In this document: piece by piece, positions 1 through 10,528 of the stretch
Layout: each line of letters opens with the position of its first letter
Numbering within the stretch: the first letter of the stretch is position 1
From: an uncultured bacterium
Lineage (GTDB): Bacteria; Desulfobacterota; Binatia; UBA1149; CAITLU01
DNA: 64,000 nucleotides
NCBI GenBank assembly: GCA_903893315.1
Contig: CAITLU010000039.1
Location: 1-64,000 of the forward strand
Direction: 5' to 3'
Translations under genes and position numbers: made by a program
Notes under the pieces: generated by a model
Database searches by the model: none
What the model was told of the DNA's origin: nothing
The model's input: only the letters and a program-made list of their open reading frames with translations

Positions 1-27
1 CGAACGGCGTGGAAGTCGCGCGACGGG

Positions 28-1563
<1,536 letters not shown>

Positions 1564-1995
1564 GCTTGGTCTCCTGGTGCGGTTGTCTTGGTGATCGGAA
1601 GCCGCGCAAGGCGTGCCCTCCGGAACTTGGTGCTACGACGCAGTCACTGCGGTGCCTATTCACTTGCACGGGGGCCGTTCTGGGTTCGGCCATCACCGCC
1701 TTGAGCAGGCGGCAGTCGCGCCGGATATGGCGCCGGTCGTGACGCACGAGCAAATCATCGCAGATGCCGTGTCCGCGAGTTCGCGGCGCAGGCCTTCACC
1801 TCGGTGGCCAAGGGGAGCGAGCCGAGTTTCGTAATCTTCCTGCTTTTGTCTTGGTAAGCGCACGGAGTTGCGGTCGTTTTTGTTTTTTGGTGGCGTTGCT
1901 CGCCTGTCGGAGGGCCGCTACTATGATCGCCACCTCTGGGCGTGGTGTTGCAGGGGAATCACCCGGAACGCGGGAACACAGCGGGAGAACGCGAT
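1564..1995. other. Intergenic region without a supported gene
   Basis: This stretch lies between the divergent htrA and the small membrane-protein gene, so it should hold both promoters. Open frames on both strands here have no recognisable protein features and no good ribosome sites. I could not pick a convincing promoter by eye. Confidence 0.5.
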
Positions 1996-2184
1996 ATGTC
2001 CCAGGAGAACGACGTCGAGTTTACGGGCAGCTCAAATACGATGACGGCCATCGCGCTGGTCGCCGCCCTTCTGTCTCTTGCCCTGAACTTTTGGAACATT
2101 CAGCGCACGAACGGACTTCAGGTGGCGATAGAGGTCGACAGGATCAACGCGGCCGCAGCAGCCAAGAAGGCAATCGGATCCTAG
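1996..2184 (+). CDS. Small single-pass membrane protein, unknown function
   Basis: A 62-residue protein starting at an ATG in the sequence gcgatATGtcccagg. An earlier in-frame start at 1942 exists, but its leader looks non-coding. A short polar N-terminus is followed by one hydrophobic segment (about residues 15-35, IALVAALLSLALNFW) and a charged, Ala-rich tail. I do not recognise the family. A candidate terminator hairpin follows immediately, which supports a small independent transcription unit. The composition (single membrane helix, helical tail) is consistent with a small regulatory or scaffold membrane peptide, but nothing shows its role. Confidence 0.55.
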   Translation: MSQENDVEFTGSSNTMTAIALVAALLSLALNFWNIQRTNGLQVAIEVDRINAAAAAKKAIGS

Positions 2185-2200
2185 GTCAGTTTTGATGTGT

Positions 2201-2234
2201 CGGTACGGCCCGGCGCGTGAGCGGCGCCGTACCG
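2201..2234 (+). terminator. Candidate hairpin terminator
   Basis: The arms CGGTACGGC (2201-2209) and GCCGTACCG (2226-2234) are perfect reverse complements, 17 bases after the stop of the small membrane protein. A pyrimidine-rich tract (cctttgatctctctcctctc) follows about ten bases later rather than a clean U-tract. Confidence 0.45.
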
Positions 2235-2590
2235 GCACGCCTTTGATCTCTCTCCTCTCAATTCAAATCCATTTTCTCGTAGGGGCTCGCGCGCGTCAGA
2301 CCGGCGCCAAAGGCCGGTGAGCGCAGGTCGGAGCCGACCGACGCGATACTCCCGGAGTGGAAACCCGGGCCCCGGCGACTGAAGCAGGGAACTTCCCGCC
2401 GCACACACTTCCGGACGTGTCGGCCGGTCGTTTCTCGATCGTCCTTTGCGCTGTCGGCGCTTTTGCACTGCGGGGCGGTTTGCACCATCGTCCGCGCGCG
2501 CGACTCTTGGTTGCTCTTCTTCAGCATTATCGGGCTGCTCGTCGGCTCGATCGCAACCGGGCCGCGACTTCCGTTCTTGCGAGGGATTTC
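2235..2590. other. Intergenic region upstream of the thiolase-like gene
   Basis: Open frames cross this stretch on both strands, including an N-terminal extension of the next gene and a long antisense frame. They have no family features, and the downstream protein aligns to its family only from 2591. I see no further element. Confidence 0.4.
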
Positions 2591-4099
2591 ATGAGCGACG
2601 AGACGAGCGTGGTGCTCATCGGTGTCGGCCAGGCCGTGCAACGCGACATCGATCCGGCCAGGGCCCGCAGCCCGGTAGACCTGATGGCGGATGCCGCGCG
2701 AACCGCGAGTGTCGACAGCGGCCTTGGCGCATCGCTCCTGGCCAAGATCAGTACCGTGGCCGTAGTCGATATTTTTGCGTGGCAGCCGGGCAATGCCGCG
2801 CGACTGCTTGCAGAGGCGATCGGGGCCAAACCGTCCAGGGAGATCGTCTCGACTCTCGGCGGTAACACGCCCCAGGCTTACGTCAATTATCTCGCGCGGG
2901 AGATCGGCGCCGGTCGCTGCGGTGTGGCGCTCATGGGCGGCGCCAACGTGGTGGGGAGCATGATGAAGGCGCGCGCCGCAGGAGTGCGTCTGGACTGGCC
3001 CGAGGGCGGCGAAGGCACTCCCGAACATTTCGGCGACGACAAGCAGGGCAGTAGCGACTACGAGAACGCGCACGCTCTGTACCTGCCGGCTCACGTCTAT
3101 CCGCTCTTCGAGAACGCGCTGCGGGCGCGGCGATGTCTCGACCCGCAGGTTCACAACCTGCGTATCGGAGCGATGTTCGAGGAGTTCACGAAAGTAGCGG
3201 CGAAGAATCCGTACGCGTGGTTCCCCGTGGCGCGCACTGCCGAAGAGATCGCCACTGCAAGCGATGCCAACCGCATCGTCGCGTTCCCCTACACCAAGTA
3301 CATGAACGCGGTGATGGCGGTGGATCAGGCGGCTGTGGTGCTGATGACCAGCGTTGCCGAAGCGCGACGTCTCGGCGTTCCCGAAGACCGCTGGGTCTAC
3401 TTCTGGGGCGGCGGTGAGGCGAGCGAGAATCCGTGGTACGTGAGCGAGCGTCCGCGTCTCGACTTTTGTCCGGCGATGCGTTTCGCCAGTCTGCAGGCTC
3501 TCGCCAGAGCCGGCGTTTCGGTCGATGCCCTGGACTACTTCGATTTCTACAGCTGCTTCCCGGTGGCGGTGGAACTCGGCTGCGAGGGGCTGGGCGTTGC
3601 GGAAAACGATCCGCGCGGTCTTACCGTGACCGGCGGACTGCCTTACTTCGGTGGACCGGGCAACAACTACACGACCCACGCCATAGCGTCGATGGCCGAT
3701 CGGCTCAGGGCCAGGCCGGGCACCAAAGGGCTTGTCACCGCCAACGGTTGGTATCTGACCAAACATGCGGCCGGGGTTTACGCCAGTGCCCCCAAGCCGT
3801 CTCAGGCTGCGACGATTGCCGAGCCACCGCTGACGGAAGCGAGTCATCGGGAGGGACCGGCAAAGTTGGTCCGTGAACCGCAGGGCGCTGCGGTCGTCGA
3901 GAGCTACACCGTTTTGTATGCTCGCGACGGCCGACCCGAAACCGGGATCGTCGTCGGGCGTCTGGAATCAGGGGAACGTTTCCTTGCGCACACGCCGCAG
4001 GATGCGGCGATTCTCGAAGAAATGGTTACGCGTGAAGCGGTGGGGCGACGCGGAAGCGTACAGGCTGCGTCTCCTGTTAACATCTTCACGCCAGAGTAG
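2591..4099 (+). CDS. Thiolase-like protein type 1 (acetyl-CoA acetyltransferase superfamily)
   Basis: A 502-residue thiolase-fold protein starting at ATGAGCGACGAG. Family-like sequence begins at once (VVLIGVG), so the longer in-frame extension is rejected. Where classical thiolases carry the nucleophilic Cys, this protein has GGNTPQ (about residues 90-95), with no Cys. That matches the TLP1 branch, known for lost thiolase catalytic residues. Residues about 415-502 form the extra beta-rich C-terminal domain of that branch (TLP1_add_C-like: ESYTVLYARDGRPETG). It probably binds CoA esters or works with lipid substrates rather than performing normal thiolysis. No operon partner is evident; lysA follows 150 bases later. 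Confidence 0.8.
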   Translation: MSDETSVVLIGVGQAVQRDIDPARARSPVDLMADAARTASVDSGLGASLLAKISTVAVVDIFAWQPGNAARLLAEAIGAKPSREIVSTLGGNTPQAYVNYLAREIGAGRCGVALMGGANVVGSMMKARAAGVRLDWPEGGEGTPEHFGDDKQGSSDYENAHALYLPAHVYPLFENALRARRCLDPQVHNLRIGAMFEEFTKVAAKNPYAWFPVARTAEEIATASDANRIVAFPYTKYMNAVMAVDQAAVVLMTSVAEARRLGVPEDRWVYFWGGGEASENPWYVSERPRLDFCPAMRFASLQALARAGVSVDALDYFDFYSCFPVAVELGCEGLGVAENDPRGLTVTGGLPYFGGPGNNYTTHAIASMADRLRARPGTKGLVTANGWYLTKHAAGVYASAPKPSQAATIAEPPLTEASHREGPAKLVREPQGAAVVESYTVLYARDGRPETGIVVGRLESGERFLAHTPQDAAILEEMVTREAVGRRGSVQAASPVNIFTPE

Positions 4100-4162
4100 C
4101 AGACCGGGGTGCGGGCGGCGGGCTGTCGTCGCTTGTCGCGCCGCCATCGGGTTTCTTTGCAG

Positions 4163-4191
4163 TTGACGATCCGCGCTTGTGACGGTTCGAT
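4163..4191 (+). promoter_or_regulatory. Possible promoter upstream of lysA
   Basis: TTGACG at 4163-4168 and TTCGAT at 4186-4191 are 17 bases apart, about 60 bases before the lysA start. The -35 match is good and the -10 match weak (three of six). Confidence 0.3.
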
Positions 4192-4249
4192 GTTTTGATT
4201 TGCCGTCAGAGCGCGGCTTGGTTACGCGCGCCGTGGGAGATTGCTCGCG

Positions 4250-5557
4250 ATGACTTCCAGTTCTTTTTCTTCGGGCGCCGAAAGCGTCGCTTCGGCATCT
4301 AAGATCCGAACCTCCATTGCCGGGGTGCCGGTGGCTGAACTCGCGCAGCGTTTCGGCACGCCGACTTTCGTCTACGACGCCGCGACGATCGGTGAGCGCA
4401 TCGCCAGCCTCGCCTGCTTCGACGTGGTGCGCTACGCGCAAAAGGCTTGCTCGAACATCGCGGTGCTCGATCTGTGCCGGCGCAGCGGGGCCTTGGTTGA
4501 CGCCACCAGCGCCGGGGAGATCAATCGCGCGTTGCTTGCCGGATTCGCGGCGGTGGGCGATCCGCCGCCGATCGTCTACACCGCCGACATCTTCGACAGT
4601 GACTCACTGGACATGGTCGCGGCGCAGCGAATCCATGTGAACTGCGGCTCGGCCGACATGATCGACCAACTTGCCGATCGTGTTGCGGCCCCTCATGTGA
4701 CTCTCCGCATCAACCCTGGTTTCGGTCACGGCCACAGCCGCAAGACCAACACCGGAGGCGAGCAATCCAAGCATGGCATCTGGCACGAAGAACTCGAGGA
4801 CGTGCTGGCGCGCGCCAGGGCGCGCGGCGCGGTCGTCAGCGGAGTTCACGTACACATCGGTTCGGGCAGCGACATCGAACATCTGGGCGAGGTCTGCGGC
4901 GCTCTGGAGCGGCTCGCTCTGCGCGTGGGCGACCAGGTCACGACCGTCAGCGCGGGTGGAGGTCTGCCGGTGGCGTACCGCCGCGGCGAGGCCTCGATGG
5001 ACGTTCCCGCGTATTTCGCGTTGTGGGACGCCGCGCGGCGGCGCCTCGAAAAGGCTTTCGGGCACTCGGTGCGATTGGAGATCGAACCGGGACGTTATCT
5101 CGTCGCCGAAAGCGGATATCTGGTCGCGCAGGTACGCGCCATCAAGCGCATGGGCGCGAACCTTTTCTATTTGCTCGACGCCGGGTTCAACAACCTCGCC
5201 CGGCCGGTGATGTACGGAGCGTACCATCCGATGGCACTCGCGCCGGCCGACGAGAATCCTGCGCGTGGGCTGCGCGAAGTCGTCGTCGGCGGCCCGCTTT
5301 GCGAATCCGGTGACATCTTCACCCAGGACGAAGGCGGGGTGGTTCGTCACGAGTTTCTTCCCGAGGCTCGGGTCGGCGATCACCTCGTGATCGAAATTGC
5401 CGGTGCCTACGGGTTCTCGATGAGTTCCAACTACAATTCCAAGCCGCTTGCTGCCGAAGTGCTGATTCGTGATGGGACGCCGCACTTGATTCGTGCCCGC
5501 CAGAGTCTCGCCGACCTGGTGCGCGGAGAAGTGATTCCGGCACCGGTTGCGGATTGA
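4250..5557 (+). CDS. lysA: Diaminopimelate decarboxylase
   Basis: Decarboxylates meso-diaminopimelate to L-lysine in the last step of lysine synthesis, using PLP. The 435-residue product has the fold-type III hallmarks: the PLP lysine K65 in YAQKACSN (the form found in E. coli LysA), the HVHIGSGSD loop, a GGG phosphate-binding stretch, EPGRY, and CESGD near the C-terminus, which contributes to the partner active site in the dimer. The start chosen is ATG at 4250 with GGGAG about ten bases upstream; a TTG at 4241 is also in frame. Ornithine or arginine decarboxylases of the same fold are less likely given the FAQKACSN-type motif. Confidence 0.9.
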   Translation: MTSSSFSSGAESVASASKIRTSIAGVPVAELAQRFGTPTFVYDAATIGERIASLACFDVVRYAQKACSNIAVLDLCRRSGALVDATSAGEINRALLAGFAAVGDPPPIVYTADIFDSDSLDMVAAQRIHVNCGSADMIDQLADRVAAPHVTLRINPGFGHGHSRKTNTGGEQSKHGIWHEELEDVLARARARGAVVSGVHVHIGSGSDIEHLGEVCGALERLALRVGDQVTTVSAGGGLPVAYRRGEASMDVPAYFALWDAARRRLEKAFGHSVRLEIEPGRYLVAESGYLVAQVRAIKRMGANLFYLLDAGFNNLARPVMYGAYHPMALAPADENPARGLREVVVGGPLCESGDIFTQDEGGVVRHEFLPEARVGDHLVIEIAGAYGFSMSSNYNSKPLAAEVLIRDGTPHLIRARQSLADLVRGEVIPAPVAD

Positions 5558-5582
5558 TGGTGCGTGGTTACCCTGTCGTCCG

Positions 5583-5837
5583 ATGACGCGACGGGTCACG
5601 CTCTATACCGTGCGTGGGTGCGGCTACTGCATCCGAGCCAAGGCGCTGCTGGATGCGAAGCTGGTGCAGTACACGGAGCACGACGTTACGTCGGACGGCG
5701 CCGAGCGTGACCGAGTAAAAGCGCTCACGGCGCGCGCCACCTTTCCTCAGATTTTCATCAATGACCGTTTGGTAGGTGGGTGTGACGAACTCCACGCCCT
5801 TGACCGGGCTGGAGATCTCGACCGGCTGCTCAGCTGA
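5583..5837 (+). CDS. grxC: Glutaredoxin (GrxC-like)
   Basis: An 84-residue thioredoxin-fold glutaredoxin that would reduce disulfides or glutathione mixed disulfides in the cytoplasm. The dithiol motif is C13-G-Y-C16 (usually CPYC), followed by the TFPQIFINDRLVGGCDEL region that carries the cis-Pro and the glutathione-binding GGCD. The start is ATG at 5583, 25 bases after the lysA stop, so it may be cotranscribed with lysA. The variant Gly in the motif is common in bacterial glutaredoxins. It has the length of a class I glutaredoxin, not the CGFS monothiol type. Confidence 0.9.
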   Translation: MTRRVTLYTVRGCGYCIRAKALLDAKLVQYTEHDVTSDGAERDRVKALTARATFPQIFINDRLVGGCDELHALDRAGDLDRLLS

Positions 5838-5943
5838 AGCGCAGAAAAAGCGACTATACACTGCGACGCTTCCAAACTACGCTGCAGAGATATTTGGGGA
5901 AGTCGGCCCGGCCTGTCTTCCTCGCGTCGGCCTTGGAGGCTCT

Positions 5944-6792
5944 ATGCGATCGGAACTTTCGACTTGTGATGTGCGGCGGCGAACCGGGCTTGGCGGGGGC
6001 GGACTCGCCTTCGCGCTGATTGCCGCCTGGGCTCTGCTTCTTCCCGCAAGCCCTTCTGCTGCCGGCGTCTGTGGCGATGACGTCGGTGGTGTGCGTGTGG
6101 CCTGCGCCTGCGGCGACACCGTCGTCTCGAACACGGTTCTGAGTGCGACCGACCCTGTAGTCAGTCAGCCCTGCGCAGGTGATGGACTCCTGCTGGCGGC
6201 GGCTCAGGGTGCCGACGGCCTGGTGCTCGAGCTTACGGGGCTGTCTCTGGTGGGGAGCGGCAAGGGCATCGGTCTGCGGGTGCTCAGAGGCGGAGCCGGC
6301 GGCGCCGTCATTATCGGTGGGGACGGCGATACCCGCGCCAGCATTGCCAGGTTCCGCACCGGAGTGGCCGGCGTCGGCAGCAACGTCATAAGGGAGATTC
6401 GCAACGTCGATCTGATCGCTAACGCGCGGGACGGGATGCAGGTCCGTTCCAGCGGAATGCTGGTTGAATCGGTCACGGCAACGCGAAACGGCCGTGACGG
6501 CGTGCGCGTCTCGGGTCACGGTTCGACCTTGACTGGTGTCGAGTCGGACGAAAATCTCGGCAGCGGGCTCAGGGTCGGTGGCTCCGGCACCACGGTCCGA
6601 GCGCGATCGGTCGGCAACGGCAGTAACGGCGCCTTTCTTACCGGACGTGGTCACGATCTCACGAGTTCGCAGCTGAGCGGCAACGGCGGGGCCGGCGTGA
6701 TGGCTTCGGGACGCGGGCACAACGCTTCGGGCGTTCGTATCGGAGACAATGGCGGCGGCAGCGTTGCCGGCCGTCAAGGGGCGGTGCAATGA
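5944..6792 (+). CDS. Exported right-handed beta-helix repeat protein
   Basis: A 282-residue protein with an N-terminal signal peptide (hydrophobic stretch about residues 20-38, ending ASPSAAG). The chosen ATG at 5944 has GGAGG upstream; an upstream in-frame extension reads as non-coding. After a short Cys-containing segment (CGDDVGG, CACGD) the rest is short parallel-beta-helix coils rich in Gly, Asn and Asp (NARDGMQVRSSG, NGRDGVRVSGHG, GNGGAGVMASGRG), typical of PbH1/polysaccharide-lyase-like folds. No catalytic motif is seen, so structural or sugar-binding roles are equally possible. Its stop overlaps the next start as ATGA, so the two exported proteins are probably translated together. Confidence 0.8.
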   Translation: MRSELSTCDVRRRTGLGGGGLAFALIAAWALLLPASPSAAGVCGDDVGGVRVACACGDTVVSNTVLSATDPVVSQPCAGDGLLLAAAQGADGLVLELTGLSLVGSGKGIGLRVLRGGAGGAVIIGGDGDTRASIARFRTGVAGVGSNVIREIRNVDLIANARDGMQVRSSGMLVESVTATRNGRDGVRVSGHGSTLTGVESDENLGSGLRVGGSGTTVRARSVGNGSNGAFLTGRGHDLTSSQLSGNGGAGVMASGRGHNASGVRIGDNGGGSVAGRQGAVQ

Positions 6793-9700
6793 GAGTGCAA
6801 GGCGTCATTTCGACTGCCACCCTGCACCGCTGCCGGTTCTTCGCCGCTGCGGTGACCGCCGGTGTGTGGGCTGCGCTGCTTCCCCTCGTCGCGCACGCGG
6901 TCAATATCACGGCTTCTACCGCCGCCGACGTCTGCCTGATCTCCGCCAATCCCTGCGTCGTCAATCAGCAGGTCGACGTGGTGGCCAATTCGACGCTCGA
7001 CTTCGGAATCCGCGACGTGAACGTCGGCGCATCGGGGCGATTCAACTTCGGTGCGGGGAATGGCGTGATCAAGTGCGGGAGTTTCACCGCGAATCCTTCG
7101 GGCGTGAACTACGCGATCAATGCCAGGGGAGCGGGGGGCACGGCCAGCGGTGTCGTGGAGGTAGACGCGCGCAAAGGCTGCTCGCAAGGCAGCCGGGCCT
7201 GTCTGCAGGACACCGACTGCCAACTCGGTGCCTGCGGCATCCGTCGCTGCAGCCTGCGCTCGACGAAGGAGTGCAACGGGGACAGCGACTGTAACTGGGG
7301 AACCTGCCTTGTGAATACCACCCGCCGCTGCTCTCTCAACAGCACCATACGATGTACGAGCGATGCTCAGTGCAATCTCGGCACATGCCCGAGTCAGCTG
7401 ACTTGCCAGGGAGATGCGGCAAGCCCCGTCTCATGCAGCAGCAACACCGATTGTCAGTTCGGTGCCTGTTCCATAGGAACCGGAGCGATCGACATCAACG
7501 GGTCGATTCTCGGCAATTCGGACGTTCCTGCGATCGTCTCGCTGCACGCGGCAAGCACCGTCGCGATTCGCAAGAGCGTCAACCTGAACAGTACGTCGAG
7601 TAACAGTGACGGCGGCGAACTGGAGATGACGACGGCGTCCGGCGACATCGAGGTGTTCTCTCCGACGGGCAGCGTAAGCGTAGGGGGAGGAGGTCTAGCC
7701 AGCGGCGGCGCCCTGCGCGTAGTGGCGGGAGGTAGTTTCAGGTTGAACGGCGCCGTCGATTGCACTGGCGGCGACTTTGACGGCGGCTCAGTCGACATCG
7801 CTGCCGATGTCGACGTGACCGTCAATGGTGACATCAATTGCAACGCCATCTCCGGGGCGGGCTACGGCGGCGAGATCCTGATCGATGCTGGGCGCGACCT
7901 TTCGGTCAACGGTGTCGGCGCCAACAATCGAACGGATCTGTTTACAGAGGGTCACACCGACGCTTTCAATTCTTCGGGTGACGGCGGGAGCCAGGAACTG
8001 ACCGCTGGTCGCGACCTGGCGATGAACGTTTTTACTACCTATCAAGGAAGCGGTTCGGCTCCCGAAGGCTACGGGTCCGACATGTTCATCTCCGCCGGCG
8101 GCGACTTCGTCTTCAACGGTCAGATAGAGTCGGCCTCCAAGGGTTTGCTCGGCGCTGGCGGATTCGTCCAGATTTCGAGTGGCGGCAAGGCCAGCGTCCT
8201 GGAGTCAGGTGGAGTCAATCTGACCGGCGGCGAAGGTGGCGGCGGCGCTCTGGAGTTCATCGGCTCCGGTGCGGTGGACTTCAGAGGAACAACCGATGCC
8301 AGCGCAGGGTCGCTAGGTTCGGGCGGTGCCGTGCTGGTCAGCTCTGACGCCGACGTTGCGTTCTCCGGTCACCTTACCACCAACGGCGGGGCAGGCGGCT
8401 CCGGCGACGGACAACTGGAAATCAACGCCTGTCGCATCACTGTCGCCGCGACCGGCTTTCTGGACAACAAGGCGCTGCAGGGGCTCAACCTTCTCAAGGC
8501 CCACGAGAGCATGAAGCTTCTGGCCAGCAGCAAAGTCATCAATAGTACGGGAACCAACGTCCTAACCTACAGAAGTGCGGCCAAGCCACCGGTTCGCAGC
8601 GGTACCATCACCCCGACTCCCCAACTCGTCGTCGACCCTACGCTGGTCGGATGTCCGGTGTGCGGGAACGCAGAGATAGACCAGGGCGAGACCTGCGACG
8701 ACGGCAACACGCGGAGCGGCGACGGTTGCAGCAGCGCTTGTCAGAACGAGAAGTGCATCGCGCAGACGCCCGGCTATCCGGCGGTGCCTCTGTGTTCCGA
8801 CGGCGACGACTGCTCGGTCGATACCTGTAATACGTCGGTGAACGGCGGCCAGTGCCAGCACCTGCAGACCTGCGACGACGGCATCGCGTGTACGACCGAC
8901 AGCTGTGTCTCGAGCCAATGCGTGCATGCACCGGTGGATGCTTCCTGCTCCGACGGCAACGTTTGTACCGACGACCTGTGTTCGGCCCAGACCGGCTGCT
9001 CACACGTCGCCAACGTCGCCAGCTGCGACGACGGCGCGTACTGCACGCTGGCGGACCATTGCTCGAACAAGCTTTGCGTGGGCGGCGGCGCGCGCAATTG
9101 CAGCGACGGCGTGGACTGCACCGTGGATGCGTGCAACGAGACTTCGGACCAGTGCACTCATCAGACCAACAACGCGGCGTGCTCGGACGGAAGTTTCTGC
9201 GACGGTGTTGAGACCTGCAACGCCGTGACCGGATGCGTCGCGGGTGTCGCGGTCAACTGCTCCAACCTCAATACGGCCTGCGGGACGGGTGTCTGCAACG
9301 AAGCTCAGGACACCTGCTCAACCCAGCCTGCCAATGAGGGCGGGAGCTGCGACGACGGCAATTTCTGCACGGTGGGCGATACCTGCCAGAGCGGGGTTTG
9401 CGTCGGAGGCGCGGCGCGCGATTGCAGCGACGGTGTGGCCTGCACAGTAGATGCGTGCAACGAGACTTCGGACCAGTGCACTCATCAGACCAATAACGCG
9501 GCGTGCTCGGACGGAAGTTTCTGCGACGGCGTTGAGACCTGCAACGCCGTGACCGGATGCGTCGCGGGTGTCGCGGTAGACTGCTCCAACCTCAACACGG
9601 CCTGCGGCACGGGCGTCTGCAACGAGGCTCAGGACACGTGCTCCACTCAGCCCGGCAACGAAGGCGGGGGCTGCAACGACGGCAACGTCTGCACCTCGGG

Positions 9701-10061
9701 CGATAAGTGCAGCGCCGGCCTTTGCCAGGGGCAGGCGATCCCGAACTGCGCAATCTGCGGCAACGGGATCGTCGACATCGGAGAGGATTGCGATGACGGC
9801 AACACGCTGTTCGTGTCCGGACAGTACTGCGCCGCCAATTGTCTGAGGGTTCCATGCGGCAAGCCGACGAACTCCGCGGATTCCACCCCGAAGGCTTCTG
9901 ACGCGCTCTTCACATTGCGTTCGGCGGTGGGCAGCGCGGTCTGTGACCGGCGTTTGTGCGACGTCGACAACAACGGGTTTATCAGTGCCGGCGACGCGCT
10001 GCGCATCCTGCGCGCAGCGGTGGGACAATCGGTCACGCTTACCTGTCCGGCGGTTCCGTGA
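6789..10061 (+). CDS. Giant exported Gly-rich / Cys-rich repeat protein with dockerin-like C-terminus
   Basis: A 1090-residue secreted protein. Order: signal peptide (about 1-37, ending VAHAV); an N-terminal domain shared with the 13541-16534 product; a run of four to five Cys mini-modules (about 130-230, pattern RRCSLNSTIRCTSDAQC); a long Gly/Ser/Asp-rich region (about 235-610) resembling filamentous-haemagglutinin-type beta-helix; a DUF4215 myxobacterial disulfide repeat (from about 624, CGNAEIDQGETCDDGN); many CxDGxxCTxDxC repeats including two near-identical 108-residue units; a second CGNGIVDIGEDCDDGN; and a C-terminal module (about 1023-1090) with the EF-hand-like loop DVDNNGFISAGD and two SDALxxLRxAVG-type helices. 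Probably cell-surface or secreted; adhesive or structural role is inference. Coupled to the preceding beta-helix gene. Confidence 0.85.
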   Translation: MRVQGVISTATLHRCRFFAAAVTAGVWAALLPLVAHAVNITASTAADVCLISANPCVVNQQVDVVANSTLDFGIRDVNVGASGRFNFGAGNGVIKCGSFTANPSGVNYAINARGAGGTASGVVEVDARKGCSQGSRACLQDTDCQLGACGIRRCSLRSTKECNGDSDCNWGTCLVNTTRRCSLNSTIRCTSDAQCNLGTCPSQLTCQGDAASPVSCSSNTDCQFGACSIGTGAIDINGSILGNSDVPAIVSLHAASTVAIRKSVNLNSTSSNSDGGELEMTTASGDIEVFSPTGSVSVGGGGLASGGALRVVAGGSFRLNGAVDCTGGDFDGGSVDIAADVDVTVNGDINCNAISGAGYGGEILIDAGRDLSVNGVGANNRTDLFTEGHTDAFNSSGDGGSQELTAGRDLAMNVFTTYQGSGSAPEGYGSDMFISAGGDFVFNGQIESASKGLLGAGGFVQISSGGKASVLESGGVNLTGGEGGGGALEFIGSGAVDFRGTTDASAGSLGSGGAVLVSSDADVAFSGHLTTNGGAGGSGDGQLEINACRITVAATGFLDNKALQGLNLLKAHESMKLLASSKVINSTGTNVLTYRSAAKPPVRSGTITPTPQLVVDPTLVGCPVCGNAEIDQGETCDDGNTRSGDGCSSACQNEKCIAQTPGYPAVPLCSDGDDCSVDTCNTSVNGGQCQHLQTCDDGIACTTDSCVSSQCVHAPVDASCSDGNVCTDDLCSAQTGCSHVANVASCDDGAYCTLADHCSNKLCVGGGARNCSDGVDCTVDACNETSDQCTHQTNNAACSDGSFCDGVETCNAVTGCVAGVAVNCSNLNTACGTGVCNEAQDTCSTQPANEGGSCDDGNFCTVGDTCQSGVCVGGAARDCSDGVACTVDACNETSDQCTHQTNNAACSDGSFCDGVETCNAVTGCVAGVAVDCSNLNTACGTGVCNEAQDTCSTQPGNEGGGCNDGNVCTSGDKCSAGLCQGQAIPNCAICGNGIVDIGEDCDDGNTLFVSGQYCAANCLRVPCGKPTNSADSTPKASDALFTLRSAVGSAVCDRRLCDVDNNGFISAGDALRILRAAVGQSVTLTCPAVP
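9021..9668 (+). repeat. Two tandem 324-bp coding repeats (108 codons each)
   Basis: Units 9021-9344 and 9345-9668 lie exactly 324 bases apart, with a partial third copy from 9669. The core (9097-9347 against 9421-9671) is almost identical at DNA level, including silent positions, so the duplication is recent or kept homogeneous by gene conversion. The protein unit carries the ETSDQCTHQTNNAACSDG and DGVETCNAVTGCVAG segments. Confidence 0.9.
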
Positions 10062-10156
10062 AGAGGGCGCGGTCGACTATCTCTCGTGATGTTCGACGGG
10101 AAGCGCGCGTTGCAATGGCAGGGGCGGATGCGTAGCTTCCTGCGCGCGGACGCAGC

Positions 10157-10528
10157 ATGAGACGAAGTTGGGCCTATGTTCTCATGATCGCCGCCACCAT
10201 TGCCGGCGGTAGTGCGCTGCTGTGGCCGCTGCCTCCGACCGTACAGATCGAAGAAGTGACCTTGCTTGCCAACAGGCCGGTTTCGCCGCCGCGTCCTGAA
10301 GGTGCGGCGCCGCAGCGCAACAAGGCGTCCTCCAAATCGAGTGCGGCCGCCAAACAAGAGGTGCCGGCGCCGGTGAAGCATTTCCCGGTCCAGAACACTT
10401 CTCTCCAACGTCTGGCGCCTCCGCCTCGTCCCGGCGGTGAGGGATCGGGGGCTGTGCCTCTGCTGCCGCCTTCGCTGCGTCCCAGCGCAGCGTTGCCGCC
10501 GCGTCCGCCTGCGGAAAACAAGAAGTGA
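10157..10528 (+). CDS. Small Pro-rich single-pass membrane protein, unknown
   Basis: A 123-residue product with one N-terminal hydrophobic helix (about residues 5-24, AYVLMIAATIAGGSALLWPL), then a low-complexity tail rich in Pro, Ala, Lys and Ser (PPRPEG, APPPRPGGEG, LPPRPPAENKK). This is the layout of an inner-membrane-anchored periplasmic protein, or less likely a secreted one. I do not recognise a family. It ends with a GTGA overlap onto tadA, so the two are translationally coupled, but nothing suggests a shared function. Confidence 0.55.
   Translation: MRRSWAYVLMIAATIAGGSALLWPLPPTVQIEEVTLLANRPVSPPRPEGAAPQRNKASSKSSAAAKQEVPAPVKHFPVQNTSLQRLAPPPRPGGEGSGAVPLLPPSLRPSAALPPRPPAENKK

Noticed and set aside
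2258-3847. Minus-strand frame of about 529 codons opposite the thiolase-like gene
   Set aside because: Typical shadow frame with basic, low-information sequence. The plus-strand protein shows a clear family match.
9021-9720. CRISPR-like array
   Set aside because: The repeats are 324 bases long, in frame and coding, without short spacers.
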